In this document: positions 1 through 9,433 of the stretch, one piece after another
How the letters are laid out: every line of letters begins with the position of its first letter
Position numbering within the stretch: position 1 is the first letter of the stretch
NCBI GenBank assembly: GCA_910575155.1
Contig: CAJTDX010000003.1
Location: 1 to 64,000, forward strand
DNA from: Lachnospiraceae bacterium
GTDB lineage: Bacteria; Bacillota; Clostridia; Lachnospirales; Lachnospiraceae
Length of the DNA stretch: 64,000 nucleotides
Direction of reading: 5' to 3'
The notes under the pieces: generated by a model
What the model was told of the DNA's origin: nothing
The model's database searches: none
Seen by the model: the letters and a program-made list of their open reading frames with translations, nothing else
Made by a program: the position numbers and the translations under genes

Positions 1-1
1 T

Positions 2-1972
2 TCACACAGCGTGGTTTCCGAAGGCGCCTATGTGCGTTACGAGTATTCTGCCAACAGTGCGTTTGACCCCAAACTGGCAGAGGTATATAACAGTTACAAT
101 TATGATTATGATGATGACGACGACTATGATTCTGAAGTTACCATTCCATACTACAACATGGAGCCGGGCGTAACTTATTATGTCCGCGCCTATGCCGTAC
201 GCTATGGCGTTAAGGGATCATATTCCAATGTAGTGTCTGTGAAAGCTCCGGTTGCGGAAGTGACAGGCATTTCCACAGAGGTTTTTGACAGGGCCGTGAC
301 GCTGAGCATGTCGGCAAACTATGGCGATTATACAGGATTCCAGATTGCCAGGAAGAGCGGGAAAGGCAAATACCAGGATTTGACCACCACTACAGACGGC
401 GTGTTTAAAGATACCGGGCTTAAGAAAAATACCAAATATACATACAGGGTACGCGCGTACTATTACAACCTGAACACCAGGAAAGCAGTCTATGGGGAGT
501 ATTCCTATAAAACCGTGCAGACAGGGACGGCAGTTATGAACCTGAAAGCGCAGGCTTCCGGGAAGAATGCCGTCAAGCTGACATGGAAAAAAGTTGCTGA
601 CGCAGACGGTTACGATATATACCGTTATGTTAGCACGTCCTCAAGCAGTACGCGTAAGTCCGGGGAAGATTTCAGCTTCAGCAAATATGAGCTGGTAAAG
701 AGCCTGGGAAAGAAAAAGACCGCGTATACGGATAAGAAGCTGGTTGCAGGGGAGTCTTACAGTTATTATGTGAAAGCCTACAGCCTGGTAAAAGGCAAGA
801 AAGTGTATTTTACGCAGGAAAGCGCGTCAGCAAGTACAAAATTCAGCTTTAGTACCAGCGTAAATGTATATAAAGAAGCGCAGAACCCTAAAAATGGAAA
901 AGTCAGCATCGCATGGAAGCAGGTCCCGCAGGCAAAGGGGTACCTGATTGAAAAGTATGACAGCACGAAAAGGCAATGGGTTACGGTAAAGAAGATTACA
1001 AAGGTAAAGACAACGTCCTATACGCTGCCGGCGTCTCCGCTGGGAAAAACAGTGGAATACAGAATCCGCGCATTCCGGAACAATAAGTATTCCGCGGCAG
1101 AAAAAGTCTATGTGACAGGGCATATTGCGGCTGTCACAGGTGTGAAAGCAAAAGCGGCAGAGGGAGGAATCGTAATTTCCTGGAAGGCAGTTGCCGGAGC
1201 ATCCTATTACAGGGTATACCGCACGGCGGATTCTGCCATAATGTATGACGCGGACACTAAGACATACAGCTATAATAATGAAAGCAGCGTCAGTATAAAG
1301 GCGTTTAAACAGGCGAGCATTACCAATAATTACTATTACACCTTAGGAAACGGCGCGGTAAAGATGGAAATGGATTATGAGACAGCCAGAAAACTGGCGT
1401 ACCACAGACCTGGCGCCGTTCCTGCCCCGGATGATGATTATTACACGGACTATAGCAAAATAGCGGGAACCACAGTAACAGACTATTCCTATACATACCA
1501 TGAACCTGTATATAATGACCAGGGAATTGCCACCAAGGAAGACCTTACCCTGTACGGTCCCCAGAACGATATGAGCTACCATTATTACGTCGTAGCGTAC
1601 AGCGAGCTCCAGGATCCGGTGGATAAGAGCTATTATACAGCATCCAGCTACGGAGGAAGCAAGTCTGCGACGGCAGCCATGACAGCCACAGCGGCAGTCA
1701 AAGCGCCTGTGATAAAGGCCAAGGCAGCCAAAAAGAGCGTGACGATTACATATAAGAAGGTTGCCGGAGCAAAGAAGTACCTGATCTACCGTTCAAATAC
1801 CAAAAAGGGACCATATGAACTGGTAACAGTGACGACCAAGACAAAGTATAAAGACAGCAAGCTGACGTCAAAGAAGAAATACTACTATAAAGTTATGGCA
1901 GTTGCACAGAACAGTCTGGGAGCAGATAAATGTTCTTCGTTCTCTAAAGTGAAGTCAGTGAAAGTAAAATAA
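2..1972 (+). CDS. Fibronectin type III-like repeat surface protein, 3' part
   Basis: The reading frame is open to the left edge, so this is the C-terminal part (about 656 residues) of a larger protein; the GTG at 11 is probably not the true start. The sequence is built from repeated beta-sandwich modules with fibronectin-III hallmarks: W-K-x-V/A strands (LTWKKVADADGYDIYR, ISWKAVAGASYYRVYR), a closing YYYKVMA-type strand, and Lys/Tyr/Ser richness. At least five modules are visible. No LPxTG or membrane anchor occurs at the C-terminus, which ends KSVKVK. Such modules are common in exported clostridial proteins; export is inferred because the N-terminus lies outside the window. An intrinsic terminator follows about 60 bases after the stop. 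Confidence 0.8.
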   Translation, partial: SHSVVSEGAYVRYEYSANSAFDPKLAEVYNSYNYDYDDDDDYDSEVTIPYYNMEPGVTYYVRAYAVRYGVKGSYSNVVSVKAPVAEVTGISTEVFDRAVTLSMSANYGDYTGFQIARKSGKGKYQDLTTTTDGVFKDTGLKKNTKYTYRVRAYYYNLNTRKAVYGEYSYKTVQTGTAVMNLKAQASGKNAVKLTWKKVADADGYDIYRYVSTSSSSTRKSGEDFSFSKYELVKSLGKKKTAYTDKKLVAGESYSYYVKAYSLVKGKKVYFTQESASASTKFSFSTSVNVYKEAQNPKNGKVSIAWKQVPQAKGYLIEKYDSTKRQWVTVKKITKVKTTSYTLPASPLGKTVEYRIRAFRNNKYSAAEKVYVTGHIAAVTGVKAKAAEGGIVISWKAVAGASYYRVYRTADSAIMYDADTKTYSYNNESSVSIKAFKQASITNNYYYTLGNGAVKMEMDYETARKLAYHRPGAVPAPDDDYYTDYSKIAGTTVTDYSYTYHEPVYNDQGIATKEDLTLYGPQNDMSYHYYVVAYSELQDPVDKSYYTASSYGGSKSATAAMTATAAVKAPVIKAKAAKKSVTITYKKVAGAKKYLIYRSNTKKGPYELVTVTTKTKYKDSKLTSKKKYYYKVMAVAQNSLGADKCSSFSKVKSVKVK

Positions 1973-2033
1973 TATTAGTAGTTCCAATCAGAGGTTTCCT
2001 TACGATAATTCCATTTTTGGTATTCAGGAAATC

Positions 2034-2086
2034 AAAAAACAGCTGCAAAGCCCATAATAATGGGATTTGCGGCTGTTTTTCTTTTT
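2034..2086 (+). terminator. Intrinsic terminator after the Fn3 gene
   Basis: A near-perfect hairpin with arms AACAGCTGCAAAGCCCAT and ATGGGATTTGCGGCTGTT around AATA is followed directly by a T-rich tract. It lies downstream of the stop at 1972, so it should end transcription of the surface-protein gene. Confidence 0.85.
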
Positions 2087-2146
2087 CTCTTATTAGGAAA
2101 GACTTTGTCACGCTAATGCGCGAAAGTATCTTTCCTATAAGAGAAA
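2085..2146. repeat. Second inverted repeat in the 1973-2270 gap
   Basis: Arms TTCTCTTATTAGGAAAGA and TCTTTCCTATAAGAGAA flank a 25-base loop, immediately downstream of the terminator. The right arm runs into AAAATA rather than a T tract on the plus strand, but on the minus strand the left arm is followed by A/T-rich sequence. It could be a terminator for the minus-strand ABC operon or part of a dispersed intergenic repeat. The rest of the gap shows no convincing gene. Confidence 0.5.
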
Positions 2147-2247
2147 AATAATATGCGCACTCGCACAAGAGGTAAAATATTGCTTCGCAATTGTGCTCGG
2201 CGCGCAAAGTGTCCAAGCCCTTCATGATTGAGGGGGTAGGGGAGTTG

Positions 2248-2265
2248 AAGTGGGCATGCCCACTT
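2248..2265. repeat. Perfect 18-bp palindrome at the 3' end of the ABC permease gene
   Basis: AAGTGGGCATGCCCACTT is fully self-complementary and starts six bases beyond the permease stop on the minus strand. It is a strong stem but lacks a clear following T run on the minus strand. It may act as an mRNA 3'-end stabiliser or weak terminator. Confidence 0.5.
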
Positions 2266-2270
2266 TGTTC

Positions 2271-3071
2271 TTAATTGGCAAGGTTCTGATATCTTTGTTC
2301 CAGACGGCTGAGCAGTGTGTAAAGTCCCCAGGCAAGGAGACACAAAATTACAATGGACATAATAACCCAGTCTAATTTAAAAACCTGGCTCCCATAAATA
2401 ATAAGATAGCCAAGCCCCTGCCGGGAGGCGATAAATTCGCCAATAATTACACCCACCAGGCATAGCCCTATATTCACCTTCATAATAGAGAACATAGAAG
2501 GAATACTGGCGGGAAGGATTACCTTTGTGAGCATATGGTATTTTGAGCCGCCCAGAGTCTGAATCAGTTTGATTTTTTCCGGGTCAACAGATTGAAAGCT
2601 GGTGTAAAGACTCAAAATAGATCCAAAAACAGCGACGGATATACCAGTGATAATAATTGTATTATAGTTTGCGCCCAGCCATACAATCAACAGGGGGGCA
2701 AGCGCAGATTTTGGAAGACTGTTGAGGATTACGAGGTATGGTTCCAGGGTTTCCGATATTTTTTTATTAAACCACAATATAATAGTTATAATAATCGCAG
2801 AAATTAAAACAAGAAAAAAGCTCATAATCGTCTCAAATAAAGTGATGCCCACATGAGCAAACAGAGAGTGATCCAAAACCATGTTATAAGCGCACAAAAA
2901 TACGCGGGAGGGGCTGCTAAAGAAGAAAGAATCGATCAACTGCAGTCTGGCAGCGCCTTCCCAAAGACCCAGAAAACACAGAAAAATGCACAGTCTGCTG
3001 ATAGTAACCGTGCGTCTGTGCTTTTTTTGCGTAAGCAGAAATTTTTGTTGTGCAAGAGATATTTCACTCAT
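2271..3071 (-). CDS. ABC transporter permease, SsuC/TauC/NMT1-system type
   Basis: This 266-residue membrane protein has the BPD_transp_1 fold of nitrate/sulfonate/thiamine-precursor importers. About six hydrophobic segments are visible (for example LCIFLCFLGLWEGAARL, FFLVLISAIIITIILWF and VIMSIVILCLLAWGLYTLL). The EAA-loop sequence TLGGSKYHMLTKVILPASIP near residues 170-190 is the contact for the ATPase. The start codon overlaps the end of the upstream ATPase gene by 8 bases, so the two are translationally coupled. No substrate-binding protein is encoded nearby, so the substrate cannot be stated. Because the ATPase gene is interrupted, this permease is probably non-functional while the element is integrated. 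Confidence 0.88.
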   Translation of the reverse strand: MSEISLAQQKFLLTQKKHRRTVTISRLCIFLCFLGLWEGAARLQLIDSFFFSSPSRVFLCAYNMVLDHSLFAHVGITLFETIMSFFLVLISAIIITIILWFNKKISETLEPYLVILNSLPKSALAPLLIVWLGANYNTIIITGISVAVFGSILSLYTSFQSVDPEKIKLIQTLGGSKYHMLTKVILPASIPSMFSIMKVNIGLCLVGVIIGEFIASRQGLGYLIIYGSQVFKLDWVIMSIVILCLLAWGLYTLLSRLEQRYQNLAN

Positions 3072-3697
3072 CCTGGTTCAACTCCTTCCATATTTTATTA
3101 AAATAATCTTTAAATTCCGGAAAATTCCTTCGTTCCAGAGGGCTGGCATTGTCTGGGAAAGAAATGTCAACGACGCTTTTGATGGTTGCGGGACGTTTGC
3201 TTAATACAAGCACCCTGTTTCCGAGACTCACTGCTTCGGATAAATCATGCGTCACCAGAATGGCCGTTTTTTGTTCTTTTTTGATGATGGAACCGATGTC
3301 GTCCCCTACGGTCAGCCTTGTCTGATAGTCCAGGGCGGAGAACGGTTCATCCAGGAGCAGAAGCTCTGGCTCCAGGGCAAGTGTGCGGATCAGAGCGGCG
3401 CGCTGCCTCATTCCTCCGGAAAGCTGAGAGGGTCTTGCGTTTTTGAATTTATAAAGTCCGTAGGTTTTCAGCATGTCATATACTTTTTCCTGTGCGGCAG
3501 GGGTAAGTTTTTTCTGAATTTCCAGTCCAAGCAGGACATTTTTCTCAATGGTACGCCATTCAAACAGATGGTCATGCTGGAGCATATAGCCGATGGTTCC
3601 GCTGGTTTTCTGGAACAATTTTTGTCCGTAAAGTAAAATAGAACCGTGTTCCGGCTCGATCAGACCTGCTAATAAGGAAAGTAAGGTGGATTTGCCG
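3064..3697 (-). pseudogene. ABC transporter ATPase, 3' part (interrupted by integrated element)
   Basis: Encodes the C-terminal ~209 residues of an SsuB/TauB-type ATPase. It starts in the middle of Walker A (KSTLLSLLAG) and includes the Q-loop (MLQHDHLFEWRT), the signature LSGGMRQR, Walker B LLLLDEPFSALD and the H-loop LVTHDLSEA. The open frame continues to an ATG at 3726, but those first residues (MLECFRCSTI) come from the integrated element and replace the expected GPSGCG. The genuine N-terminus lies at 11646-11798. Joining the two at CGGCAA gives G-C-G-K-S-T and a 255-residue protein, the normal length for the family. As it stands the product lacks half the P-loop and the first beta strands. 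Confidence 0.9.
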
Positions 3698-3716
3698 ATG
3701 GTAGAGCAGCGGAAAC
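3682..3716. other. Left attachment junction
   Basis: Host ATPase sequence (Lys-Ser-Thr codons on the minus strand) runs into TTGCCG at 3692-3697, followed by element sequence ATGGTAGAGCAGCGGAAAC (3698-3716). That 19-mer matches the reverse complement of 11636-11654 at 16 of 19 positions. In the rejoined circle the two would form a dyad centred on the TT of TTGCCG, the usual layout of a serine-integrase attP with a central dinucleotide. Confidence 0.75.
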
Positions 3717-3732
3717 ATTCAAGCATACCTCT

Positions 3733-3906
3733 ATGCGTAGAAAGCAGTGTAAGAGTGCGGAAACAGATAGATCGATTTTAATCAAATCTAGTGAAGTATT
3801 TCGGGGAATGTTTGATGAAAGAAATGATGTGGATGCGTGCATTTCTGCCAGGATAAAATATTATCTGCACAGGACAAAATTTTGTTTTATAGAATCAGGA
3901 ATGTAG
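3733..3906 (+). CDS. Small ORF near the left end of the element, unknown
   Basis: An ATG at 3733 opens a 57-codon frame (begins MRRKQCKSAETDRSI, ends FIESGM). It is Arg/Lys-rich at both ends with no recognisable domain and no clear ribosome site. It lies just inside the left junction. It may be a short element gene, a relic of a longer one, or chance. Confidence 0.3.
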   Translation: MRRKQCKSAETDRSILIKSSEVFRGMFDERNDVDACISARIKYYLHRTKFCFIESGM

Positions 3907-3999
3907 ATTTATACTACCCGCCTAACAACCCATAAAGAATAAATTGCCAGCGGTTTCATAAGATTATATGAAACCTTGCTGACAGGAAAGTGGGTTGTT

Positions 4000-4176
4000 A
4001 TGGCGAGGAGAGGTAAGGAAATCAGGATTGTTTTGCATACACCGTCTAATCTATCTATGGTATTCCAGACAGAGAACATAGAAGATTTCTGGATAGAGAA
4101 AATGTCTGCGAAGATAAAAGAGAATAGTCTTACAAAGCAGGAATTACAATGCCTGTTGGAAAATGAAGGCACATAA
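4000..4176 (+). CDS. Small hypothetical protein of the element
   Basis: 58 residues from ATG 4000 (MARRGKEIRIVLHTPSN...LLENEGT); an in-frame ATG at 3976 is the alternative start. A weak GGAAAG lies about 12 bases upstream of 4000. The mixed basic/acidic composition and C-terminal Gln/Glu-rich helix (KENSLTKQELQCLLENE) look like a real small protein. It sits upstream of the primase gene in the same direction, and 180 bases of AT-rich DNA separate them. No family recognised. Confidence 0.5.
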   Translation: MARRGKEIRIVLHTPSNLSMVFQTENIEDFWIEKMSAKIKENSLTKQELQCLLENEGT

Positions 4177-4356
4177 AACATACAATAAAGGAATATTTTC
4201 GCAATGATATGGCACAGATTTTTCTTATCCTGCATTTTCAAGTCTGGAAATTCAAAATGATTTTGAATTGTGTGAATGGATTAAAAGTGATATGATTAGG
4301 ATATTATCAAACTACTGAAGAAAGAAATATGATATACGAAAAGAGGAAAATGGGGT

Positions 4357-7152
4357 ATGAAAAATACAGAAAATGAGTATTATTCTTTTATCAAAGAGCA
4401 GATATCAATTAAAGATATTTTAGATAAATTGGGTATTGCAACAAAAAATTCCGGGGACGATTTTATATGTTCTTGTATTTACCATAATGACCCAAATCCG
4501 TCTATGCATATATATTCTGCAACAAATACTTTTTATTGCTTTGAGTGCAAGAGAGGTGGAAATGGATTTACCATTATAAAAGAGAAATTGAATTGTGATT
4601 TTCACAAGAGTATTCAATGGCTGGAAAATGCGTATCCATGGCTTTTGGAAGAAAAACCAATTGTCAAAAATCAGTCGTTGTTAAAACCGGTCAGGAATGC
4701 TTTTCAAATAGCATATGAAGTATATAAGAAAATGGATTATAAGGAAGAAGCCGGGCTTTTGGCATTTGCAAAAAACAGAGAGTATGAGGCTGAATTTTTA
4801 TCAAATAGGGATATTTTCTTTGCCTTTGGAAAAAAGCTTCATAGTGTTTATGTAGAACATGAAGAACAATATGTGGAAGAAATGGAATTGCTCAAAGAAG
4901 CATCCTTATTAAGGCCATTACCGCGAAGGCGAAATGATATCAAAACACATTATGAAGATTTTTGCAGAGATGATAGGATTATTTTTACGTTGAGGGATGA
5001 ACGTTCTGAAATTGTGGGATTTGCGGGCAGATCTTTAAAAGAAAAGACAAGTTATAAGTATCTCTTTACAAAAAAACTTCCCAAATCTAAAATATTGTAT
5101 CGCTTTGATGATGTTTTAAAGCAAGTGGCAAAAGACAAGGATAATAATACAATATATATTGTAGAAGGTATGTTTGATGCACTACGTTTGGAAGAAAAGG
5201 GGTATCTGGCAGTTGCGGTTATGGGGAGTCAATTGACAGAGAAACAGGTCAGACTGTTGAAAATGGCGGCGAGCAGGGCAAGGACAAGACTTTCATTTAA
5301 TATTTTTCTTGATTCGGATGAAGCTGGATTAAAAGGAGCCGTGGCGAGTATCAGGCGGATTTGGAAATGTGAGGCTTTATGCGGTTATAATGTATGGGTG
5401 TCAGTGTTGAAAGAATACAAGGATCCGGATGAAGCATTTCAGGACGGCAGGAAGGAAATGGCAATTCGCTATACAGCATTTGAATTTTTAATGCGTTATC
5501 ATATGGCTGATATAGGAAAGTATATTGTAGGTCAAGAAGTAAAGGAGCGCATTTTATCAATTGATTTGCAAGAAGAATTTAAAGAGATTGGAATAGATGC
5601 AAGGTTTGGCTTATATGCAGGAATTGAAGATTTACTGACGGAAAAAGAGTGGAACACTGTTTTTGAAAAATATAATGCTGTGTTTGGTGCAACTGAAAAA
5701 GAAAATAAATCGAACGAAGAATTTGCCTATGTTAAATTGCGTGAATTTATTATTGGAAAGAATGAAGATAAAAACAGTGGATATTCGGCAGAAAAAAGGA
5801 AGCAGACAGAGGATAGGGAAAAAGATTACCAATATCGTATGCAGATTGCACTCCAGATTGCAAGAACCGGATATGCGAGAGAAGAAATCTCACTGGATGA
5901 TTCTACATGGGATAGGATAGCACTCAGTGCGGATATTGTTTATGGTTATTTTTACCGTATCTTGCAGGAGCAAAAAAGTATTGATATTCCCATGATTACA
6001 ATGCAGTTGCCCAAAAAGCTAGGTGAACAGAGGACAAAGTCATTGTATTGCCATGAGGAATTGATTTTGCAGCAATATGTGATGAATGAACTGCTGTCAA
6101 GAGGAAGCGATGAGAATTTTGAAAAGTGTATACCTGCGGTTCGGTATGAAGAACAAAGGGGAATTTATCTGACAGGTTATGGAATGGAGGGAGTAGAAGA
6201 ACCTGTAAGCTTTGCCTACCAGATTGACATGTCCGTCATAAATGGAGAGGCTGAAATCAAAAACGGAATGTTCCGTCCATTTCAGGATAAAATGTTGCAG
6301 GACATGCAAAATTTTGGTACTTATACGGCTTTATATCAGAGGGAAAGTAGATATTTGCGTACACCCATTCTGCTTGTGCCGGCATGTACGACACGAGCGG
6401 TCGATTATTATGTATTTGGACAGGGATTCTATTTATCAGCCGGCTTAAAAACGGTTTTCTGTAATGCAGTTGGAACTGGTGGCAGGGGAGGAAGCTGTTT
6501 TATAGGACAGGATTCATGGGATGATAAAAAAATCCATATAAATGAATATTTAATGCCAAATACCATTTATCATGGACTGAAGCCTGGCATTTATAGGCAG
6601 ACTTCCGAATACAGAGGTAGAGGTGCGTTGGGAGAAAAAGAGCAGGCATTGTTAATCTGTGATGTTCATCCGGATATGGAAAAAGGAAAACCGAATGCGG
6701 AATCTATGTTGGATGCATTGTCTATTGTTGCCCACATTCCTGTATTTGAGGAAAAAATATTAGGGGAGGAATGTGAGAAGTGTAAAAAATTTGTACTTGA
6801 AGAATTAAATGAAAGAAGAGAAAAAACGATAAAAGAATTGATACAGATAAAAAAGTATTGTGAGGATCATAGTGGTAATGGCCGCGAAATAGGCATAGAA
6901 AAATATTTGCTGACTTATGATGACAATAAAGACAGTATGAATGAGGTATTAAAAGCAATGACGGATTTAGGGAAGCATTATCACAGTGAATGGTTTGTCA
7001 GAAGGGCAGAGTATTATGAAAAGTTTTACAAAATGTATCCACAGGCATGGCCGCCGCAGACATTTACAGATTGGTTATATGTGGAAGTGGATTATAGTGA
7101 ATTTTTAGAAAATAAGATAGGATACCGAATTGAGATGCCAGAAAGAGAGTAA
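4357..7152 (+). CDS. CHC2 zinc-finger / Toprim primase-like protein of the element
   Basis: 931 residues. The N-terminus carries a DnaG-type CHC2 zinc finger (C40-x2-H43, C61-x2-C64, within CIYHNDPNPS and FYCFECKRGG). A Toprim catalytic domain follows with the acidic EG motif at E270-G271 (YIVEGMFDALR) and D319-S-D321 (FLDSDEAG). These are the features of primases that make RNA primers. The region between them (RRRNDIKTHYEDFCRDDRIIFTLRDERSEIVGFAGRSL) matches the DnaG core. The last ~550 residues are unassigned and far longer than the DnaG helicase-binding domain, so the protein may carry an extra function. It probably lets the element start its own replication. The gene is AT-rich like its neighbours within the element. 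Confidence 0.85.
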   Translation: MKNTENEYYSFIKEQISIKDILDKLGIATKNSGDDFICSCIYHNDPNPSMHIYSATNTFYCFECKRGGNGFTIIKEKLNCDFHKSIQWLENAYPWLLEEKPIVKNQSLLKPVRNAFQIAYEVYKKMDYKEEAGLLAFAKNREYEAEFLSNRDIFFAFGKKLHSVYVEHEEQYVEEMELLKEASLLRPLPRRRNDIKTHYEDFCRDDRIIFTLRDERSEIVGFAGRSLKEKTSYKYLFTKKLPKSKILYRFDDVLKQVAKDKDNNTIYIVEGMFDALRLEEKGYLAVAVMGSQLTEKQVRLLKMAASRARTRLSFNIFLDSDEAGLKGAVASIRRIWKCEALCGYNVWVSVLKEYKDPDEAFQDGRKEMAIRYTAFEFLMRYHMADIGKYIVGQEVKERILSIDLQEEFKEIGIDARFGLYAGIEDLLTEKEWNTVFEKYNAVFGATEKENKSNEEFAYVKLREFIIGKNEDKNSGYSAEKRKQTEDREKDYQYRMQIALQIARTGYAREEISLDDSTWDRIALSADIVYGYFYRILQEQKSIDIPMITMQLPKKLGEQRTKSLYCHEELILQQYVMNELLSRGSDENFEKCIPAVRYEEQRGIYLTGYGMEGVEEPVSFAYQIDMSVINGEAEIKNGMFRPFQDKMLQDMQNFGTYTALYQRESRYLRTPILLVPACTTRAVDYYVFGQGFYLSAGLKTVFCNAVGTGGRGGSCFIGQDSWDDKKIHINEYLMPNTIYHGLKPGIYRQTSEYRGRGALGEKEQALLICDVHPDMEKGKPNAESMLDALSIVAHIPVFEEKILGEECEKCKKFVLEELNERREKTIKELIQIKKYCEDHSGNGREIGIEKYLLTYDDNKDSMNEVLKAMTDLGKHYHSEWFVRRAEYYEKFYKMYPQAWPPQTFTDWLYVEVDYSEFLENKIGYRIEMPERE

Positions 7153-7295
7153 ATGCATCAAAGAGCAGAAAAGGCATTTACTCATCAAGCAGAGTGTGAT
7201 TGTTGCGATTTTTGTGGTGTTTACAACTCTTTTTATTACACTGTGTTACAATAGAAATGTAATCATTGGGACATGAAAAGGAAGGTAAAAAATAT

Positions 7296-8987
7296 ATGGC
7301 AAGGACAGTTGGAATTGGACATCAGGATTTTGAGAAAGTAAGGGTAAAAAATAATTTTTATATAGATAAGACGGATTTTATCAGAGAGTGGTGGGAGGCA
7401 GATGATGAGGTGACTTTGATTACTCGCCCAAGAAGATTTGGAAAGACACTTACCATGAGTATGGTTGAGAAGTTTTTTTCAGTTAATTATGCAGGGCGGG
7501 GGAAAATCTTTGAGGGACTTTCTATCTGGCAGGATGAAAAGTACAGAAGATTACAGGGAACATTCCCGGTTATTAGCCTTTCCTTTGCAAATGTAAAAGA
7601 AAAGGATTATGTAACAACGATTCAGCGGATTAGCCAGATTGTGACAGAATTGTATAATGATAGCCGTTTTCTGTTAGAGGGAGATTTATTGTCAGAGGAG
7701 GAAAAAGAATATTTCCGTGGTATTTCAATGAATATGACGGAAGTTACAGCTACAATGGCAATTCACAGGCTGTCAAAATTTCTGTATCAGTATTATGGGA
7801 AAAAAGTGATTATTCTATTGGATGAGTACGATACACCTATGCAGGAAGCTTATGTCAATGGATTCTGGGATGAACTGGTTGCCTTTACCAGAAGTATGTT
7901 CAATGCTGCCTTTAAAACCAATCCTTATCTGGAACGAGCGATTATGACAGGGATTACAAGAGTAAGCAAAGAATCAATTTTTTCCGACCTGAACCATCTT
8001 GAGGTTATTACTACTACTTCTGAAAAGTATGCGGAAAGCTTTGGTTTTACGGAAGATGAAGTGTTTGCGTCATTGGATGAATATGGACTGTCTGACAGGA
8101 AAGATGAAGTGAAACGTTGGTATGATGGCTTTACCTTTGGAAGCAGGACGGATATCTACAATCCCTGGTCCATCATCAATTACCTGGATAAAAAAAGGAT
8201 TGGGGTTTACTGGGCAAACACCAGCTCTAACAGCCTTGTCGGGAAACTGCTGCGGGAGGGGAATAAGAATGTAAAGCAGAATTTTGAGGAACTGCTACAG
8301 GGGAGGAGCCTGCGGATGGAAGTGGATGAGCAGATTATTTACAATCAATTATCCGAAAGAAAGGATGCTGTCTGGAGCCTTTTGCTTGCGGGCGGTTATT
8401 TAAAAGTAGCCGGAATGGAATATATTGAGCGGACAGGTGGATGGGAGTGCAGCCTTATGCTGACGAACCGGGAAGTAAAGATTATGTTTGAACATATGAT
8501 ACGCGGCTGGTTTGGCAGCTATGAAGATGAGTACAATGATTTTATTAAGGCTTTTCTGTTGGGAGATTTGGACGCAATGAATGATTACATGAATGAAGTT
8601 GCTCTTGCTACGTTCAGTTATTTTGACACAGGAAAGGAGTTTTCAAAGGAAGAACCGGAACGCTTTTATCATGGATTTGTGCTAGGACTGATGGTGGATT
8701 TAAATGACAGATATGTGCTTACCTCCAACCGGGAGAGTGGTTTTGGCAGGTATGATGTGATGTTAGAGCCAAGGAATCCAGCGGATGATGCCATGATTTT
8801 GGAATTTAAGGTATTTCAGCCAAGAAAAGAAAATGATTTGCAGGACACTGTAGAATCTGCATTGCATCAGATTGATGATATGAGATATGAGGCAGCTCTT
8901 GTGGAGAAAGGAGTTACGAAGGAGAAGATACGGAAGTATGGGTTTGCGTTCCGTGGGAAAGAGGTTCTTATTGGGGGCGGATATTAA
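7296..8987 (+). CDS. AAA-ATPase-like / PD-(D/E)XK nuclease family protein
   Basis: 563 residues from ATG 7296, preceded by AAGGAAGGT; an upstream TTG at 7266 is less likely. The N-terminal part is the AAA-like domain common in gut bacteria: GHQDFEKVRVKNNFYIDKTDFI, then LITRPRRFGKTLTMSM (P-loop variant RPRRFGKT, residues ~47-54) and the Walker-B-like VIILLDEYDTPM. The C-terminal part (LTSNRESGFGRYDVMLEP, then AMILEFKVFQ) has the D...ExK signature of a PD-(D/E)XK nuclease, with the E-F-K lysine visible. Such genes occur in many paralogous copies, often with mobile DNA; their role is unknown, and a nuclease or conflict role is inferred. Complete and apparently intact. Confidence 0.87.
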   Translation: MARTVGIGHQDFEKVRVKNNFYIDKTDFIREWWEADDEVTLITRPRRFGKTLTMSMVEKFFSVNYAGRGKIFEGLSIWQDEKYRRLQGTFPVISLSFANVKEKDYVTTIQRISQIVTELYNDSRFLLEGDLLSEEEKEYFRGISMNMTEVTATMAIHRLSKFLYQYYGKKVIILLDEYDTPMQEAYVNGFWDELVAFTRSMFNAAFKTNPYLERAIMTGITRVSKESIFSDLNHLEVITTTSEKYAESFGFTEDEVFASLDEYGLSDRKDEVKRWYDGFTFGSRTDIYNPWSIINYLDKKRIGVYWANTSSNSLVGKLLREGNKNVKQNFEELLQGRSLRMEVDEQIIYNQLSERKDAVWSLLLAGGYLKVAGMEYIERTGGWECSLMLTNREVKIMFEHMIRGWFGSYEDEYNDFIKAFLLGDLDAMNDYMNEVALATFSYFDTGKEFSKEEPERFYHGFVLGLMVDLNDRYVLTSNRESGFGRYDVMLEPRNPADDAMILEFKVFQPRKENDLQDTVESALHQIDDMRYEAALVEKGVTKEKIRKYGFAFRGKEVLIGGGY

Positions 8988-9012
8988 GAAAGCGAGAAGA
9001 AATGGTGAAAGT

Positions 9013-9432
9013 ATGAAAGGTATTTCATGGTTCAGACCATATCATAAAATCTCCTATATATCTTGGTGGAAAAGAGGACAATGATTATGGGAATGGATTC
9101 TATACAACAGAATATGAGGACAGGGCAAGAAGTTGGGCAGTATTAAATGGAAGTCCTCAGAATGCTATTGTAAATGAGTATGAGTTAGAGCTGCAAAGGA
9201 TTCGGACTTTGGATTTAAATGACTGTGGGGTATTGGCTTGGATTGCAGAAGTTGAATTATCAGATTTCAAAATCCTTGATGTGGAAGTTGGCTTTCAAAA
9301 GCTGATCAGGATAAGCTAAAATGTGAAAGTGAAGCAAATCGTTCAAAAGGTATTGCAATGGCAGACAAAATTTGCCGGAAATATCGTCGTGAAGGGCGTT
9401 TTTTTGATGAAATATTAGAGACAGGTGAATAA
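9013..9432 (+). pseudogene. DUF3990-like (ADP-ribosyltransferase-fold) gene, frameshifted
   Basis: Read in the right frame, the sequence gives a typical DUF3990 start: [MKV]FHGSDHIIKSPIYLGG, then NDYGNGFYTTEYEDRARSWA and LDLNDCGVLAWIAEV. The HGS...GxGFYTT pattern is that of ADP-ribosyltransferase-like folds. The ATG at 9013 is out of frame by one base: ATGAAAGG needs to lose one G to continue as M-K-V-F-H-G. The frame then stops at 9317-9319, and a further coding remnant (DQDKLKCESEANRSKGIAMADK, split by a shift near 9300) runs in another frame to 9432. It looks like a decayed cargo gene of the element. Confidence 0.7.
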
Positions 9433-9433
9433 A

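Noticed and set aside
1944-2343. Minus-strand frames of 93 and 76 aa between the Fn3 gene and the ABC permease
   Set aside because: They run through two hairpins and the terminator and overlap each other; better read as intergenic repeats.
3909-4241. 110-aa minus-strand frame in the element
   Set aside because: Phe/Ser/Cys-rich with no ribosome site; the plus-strand 58-aa frame has better composition.
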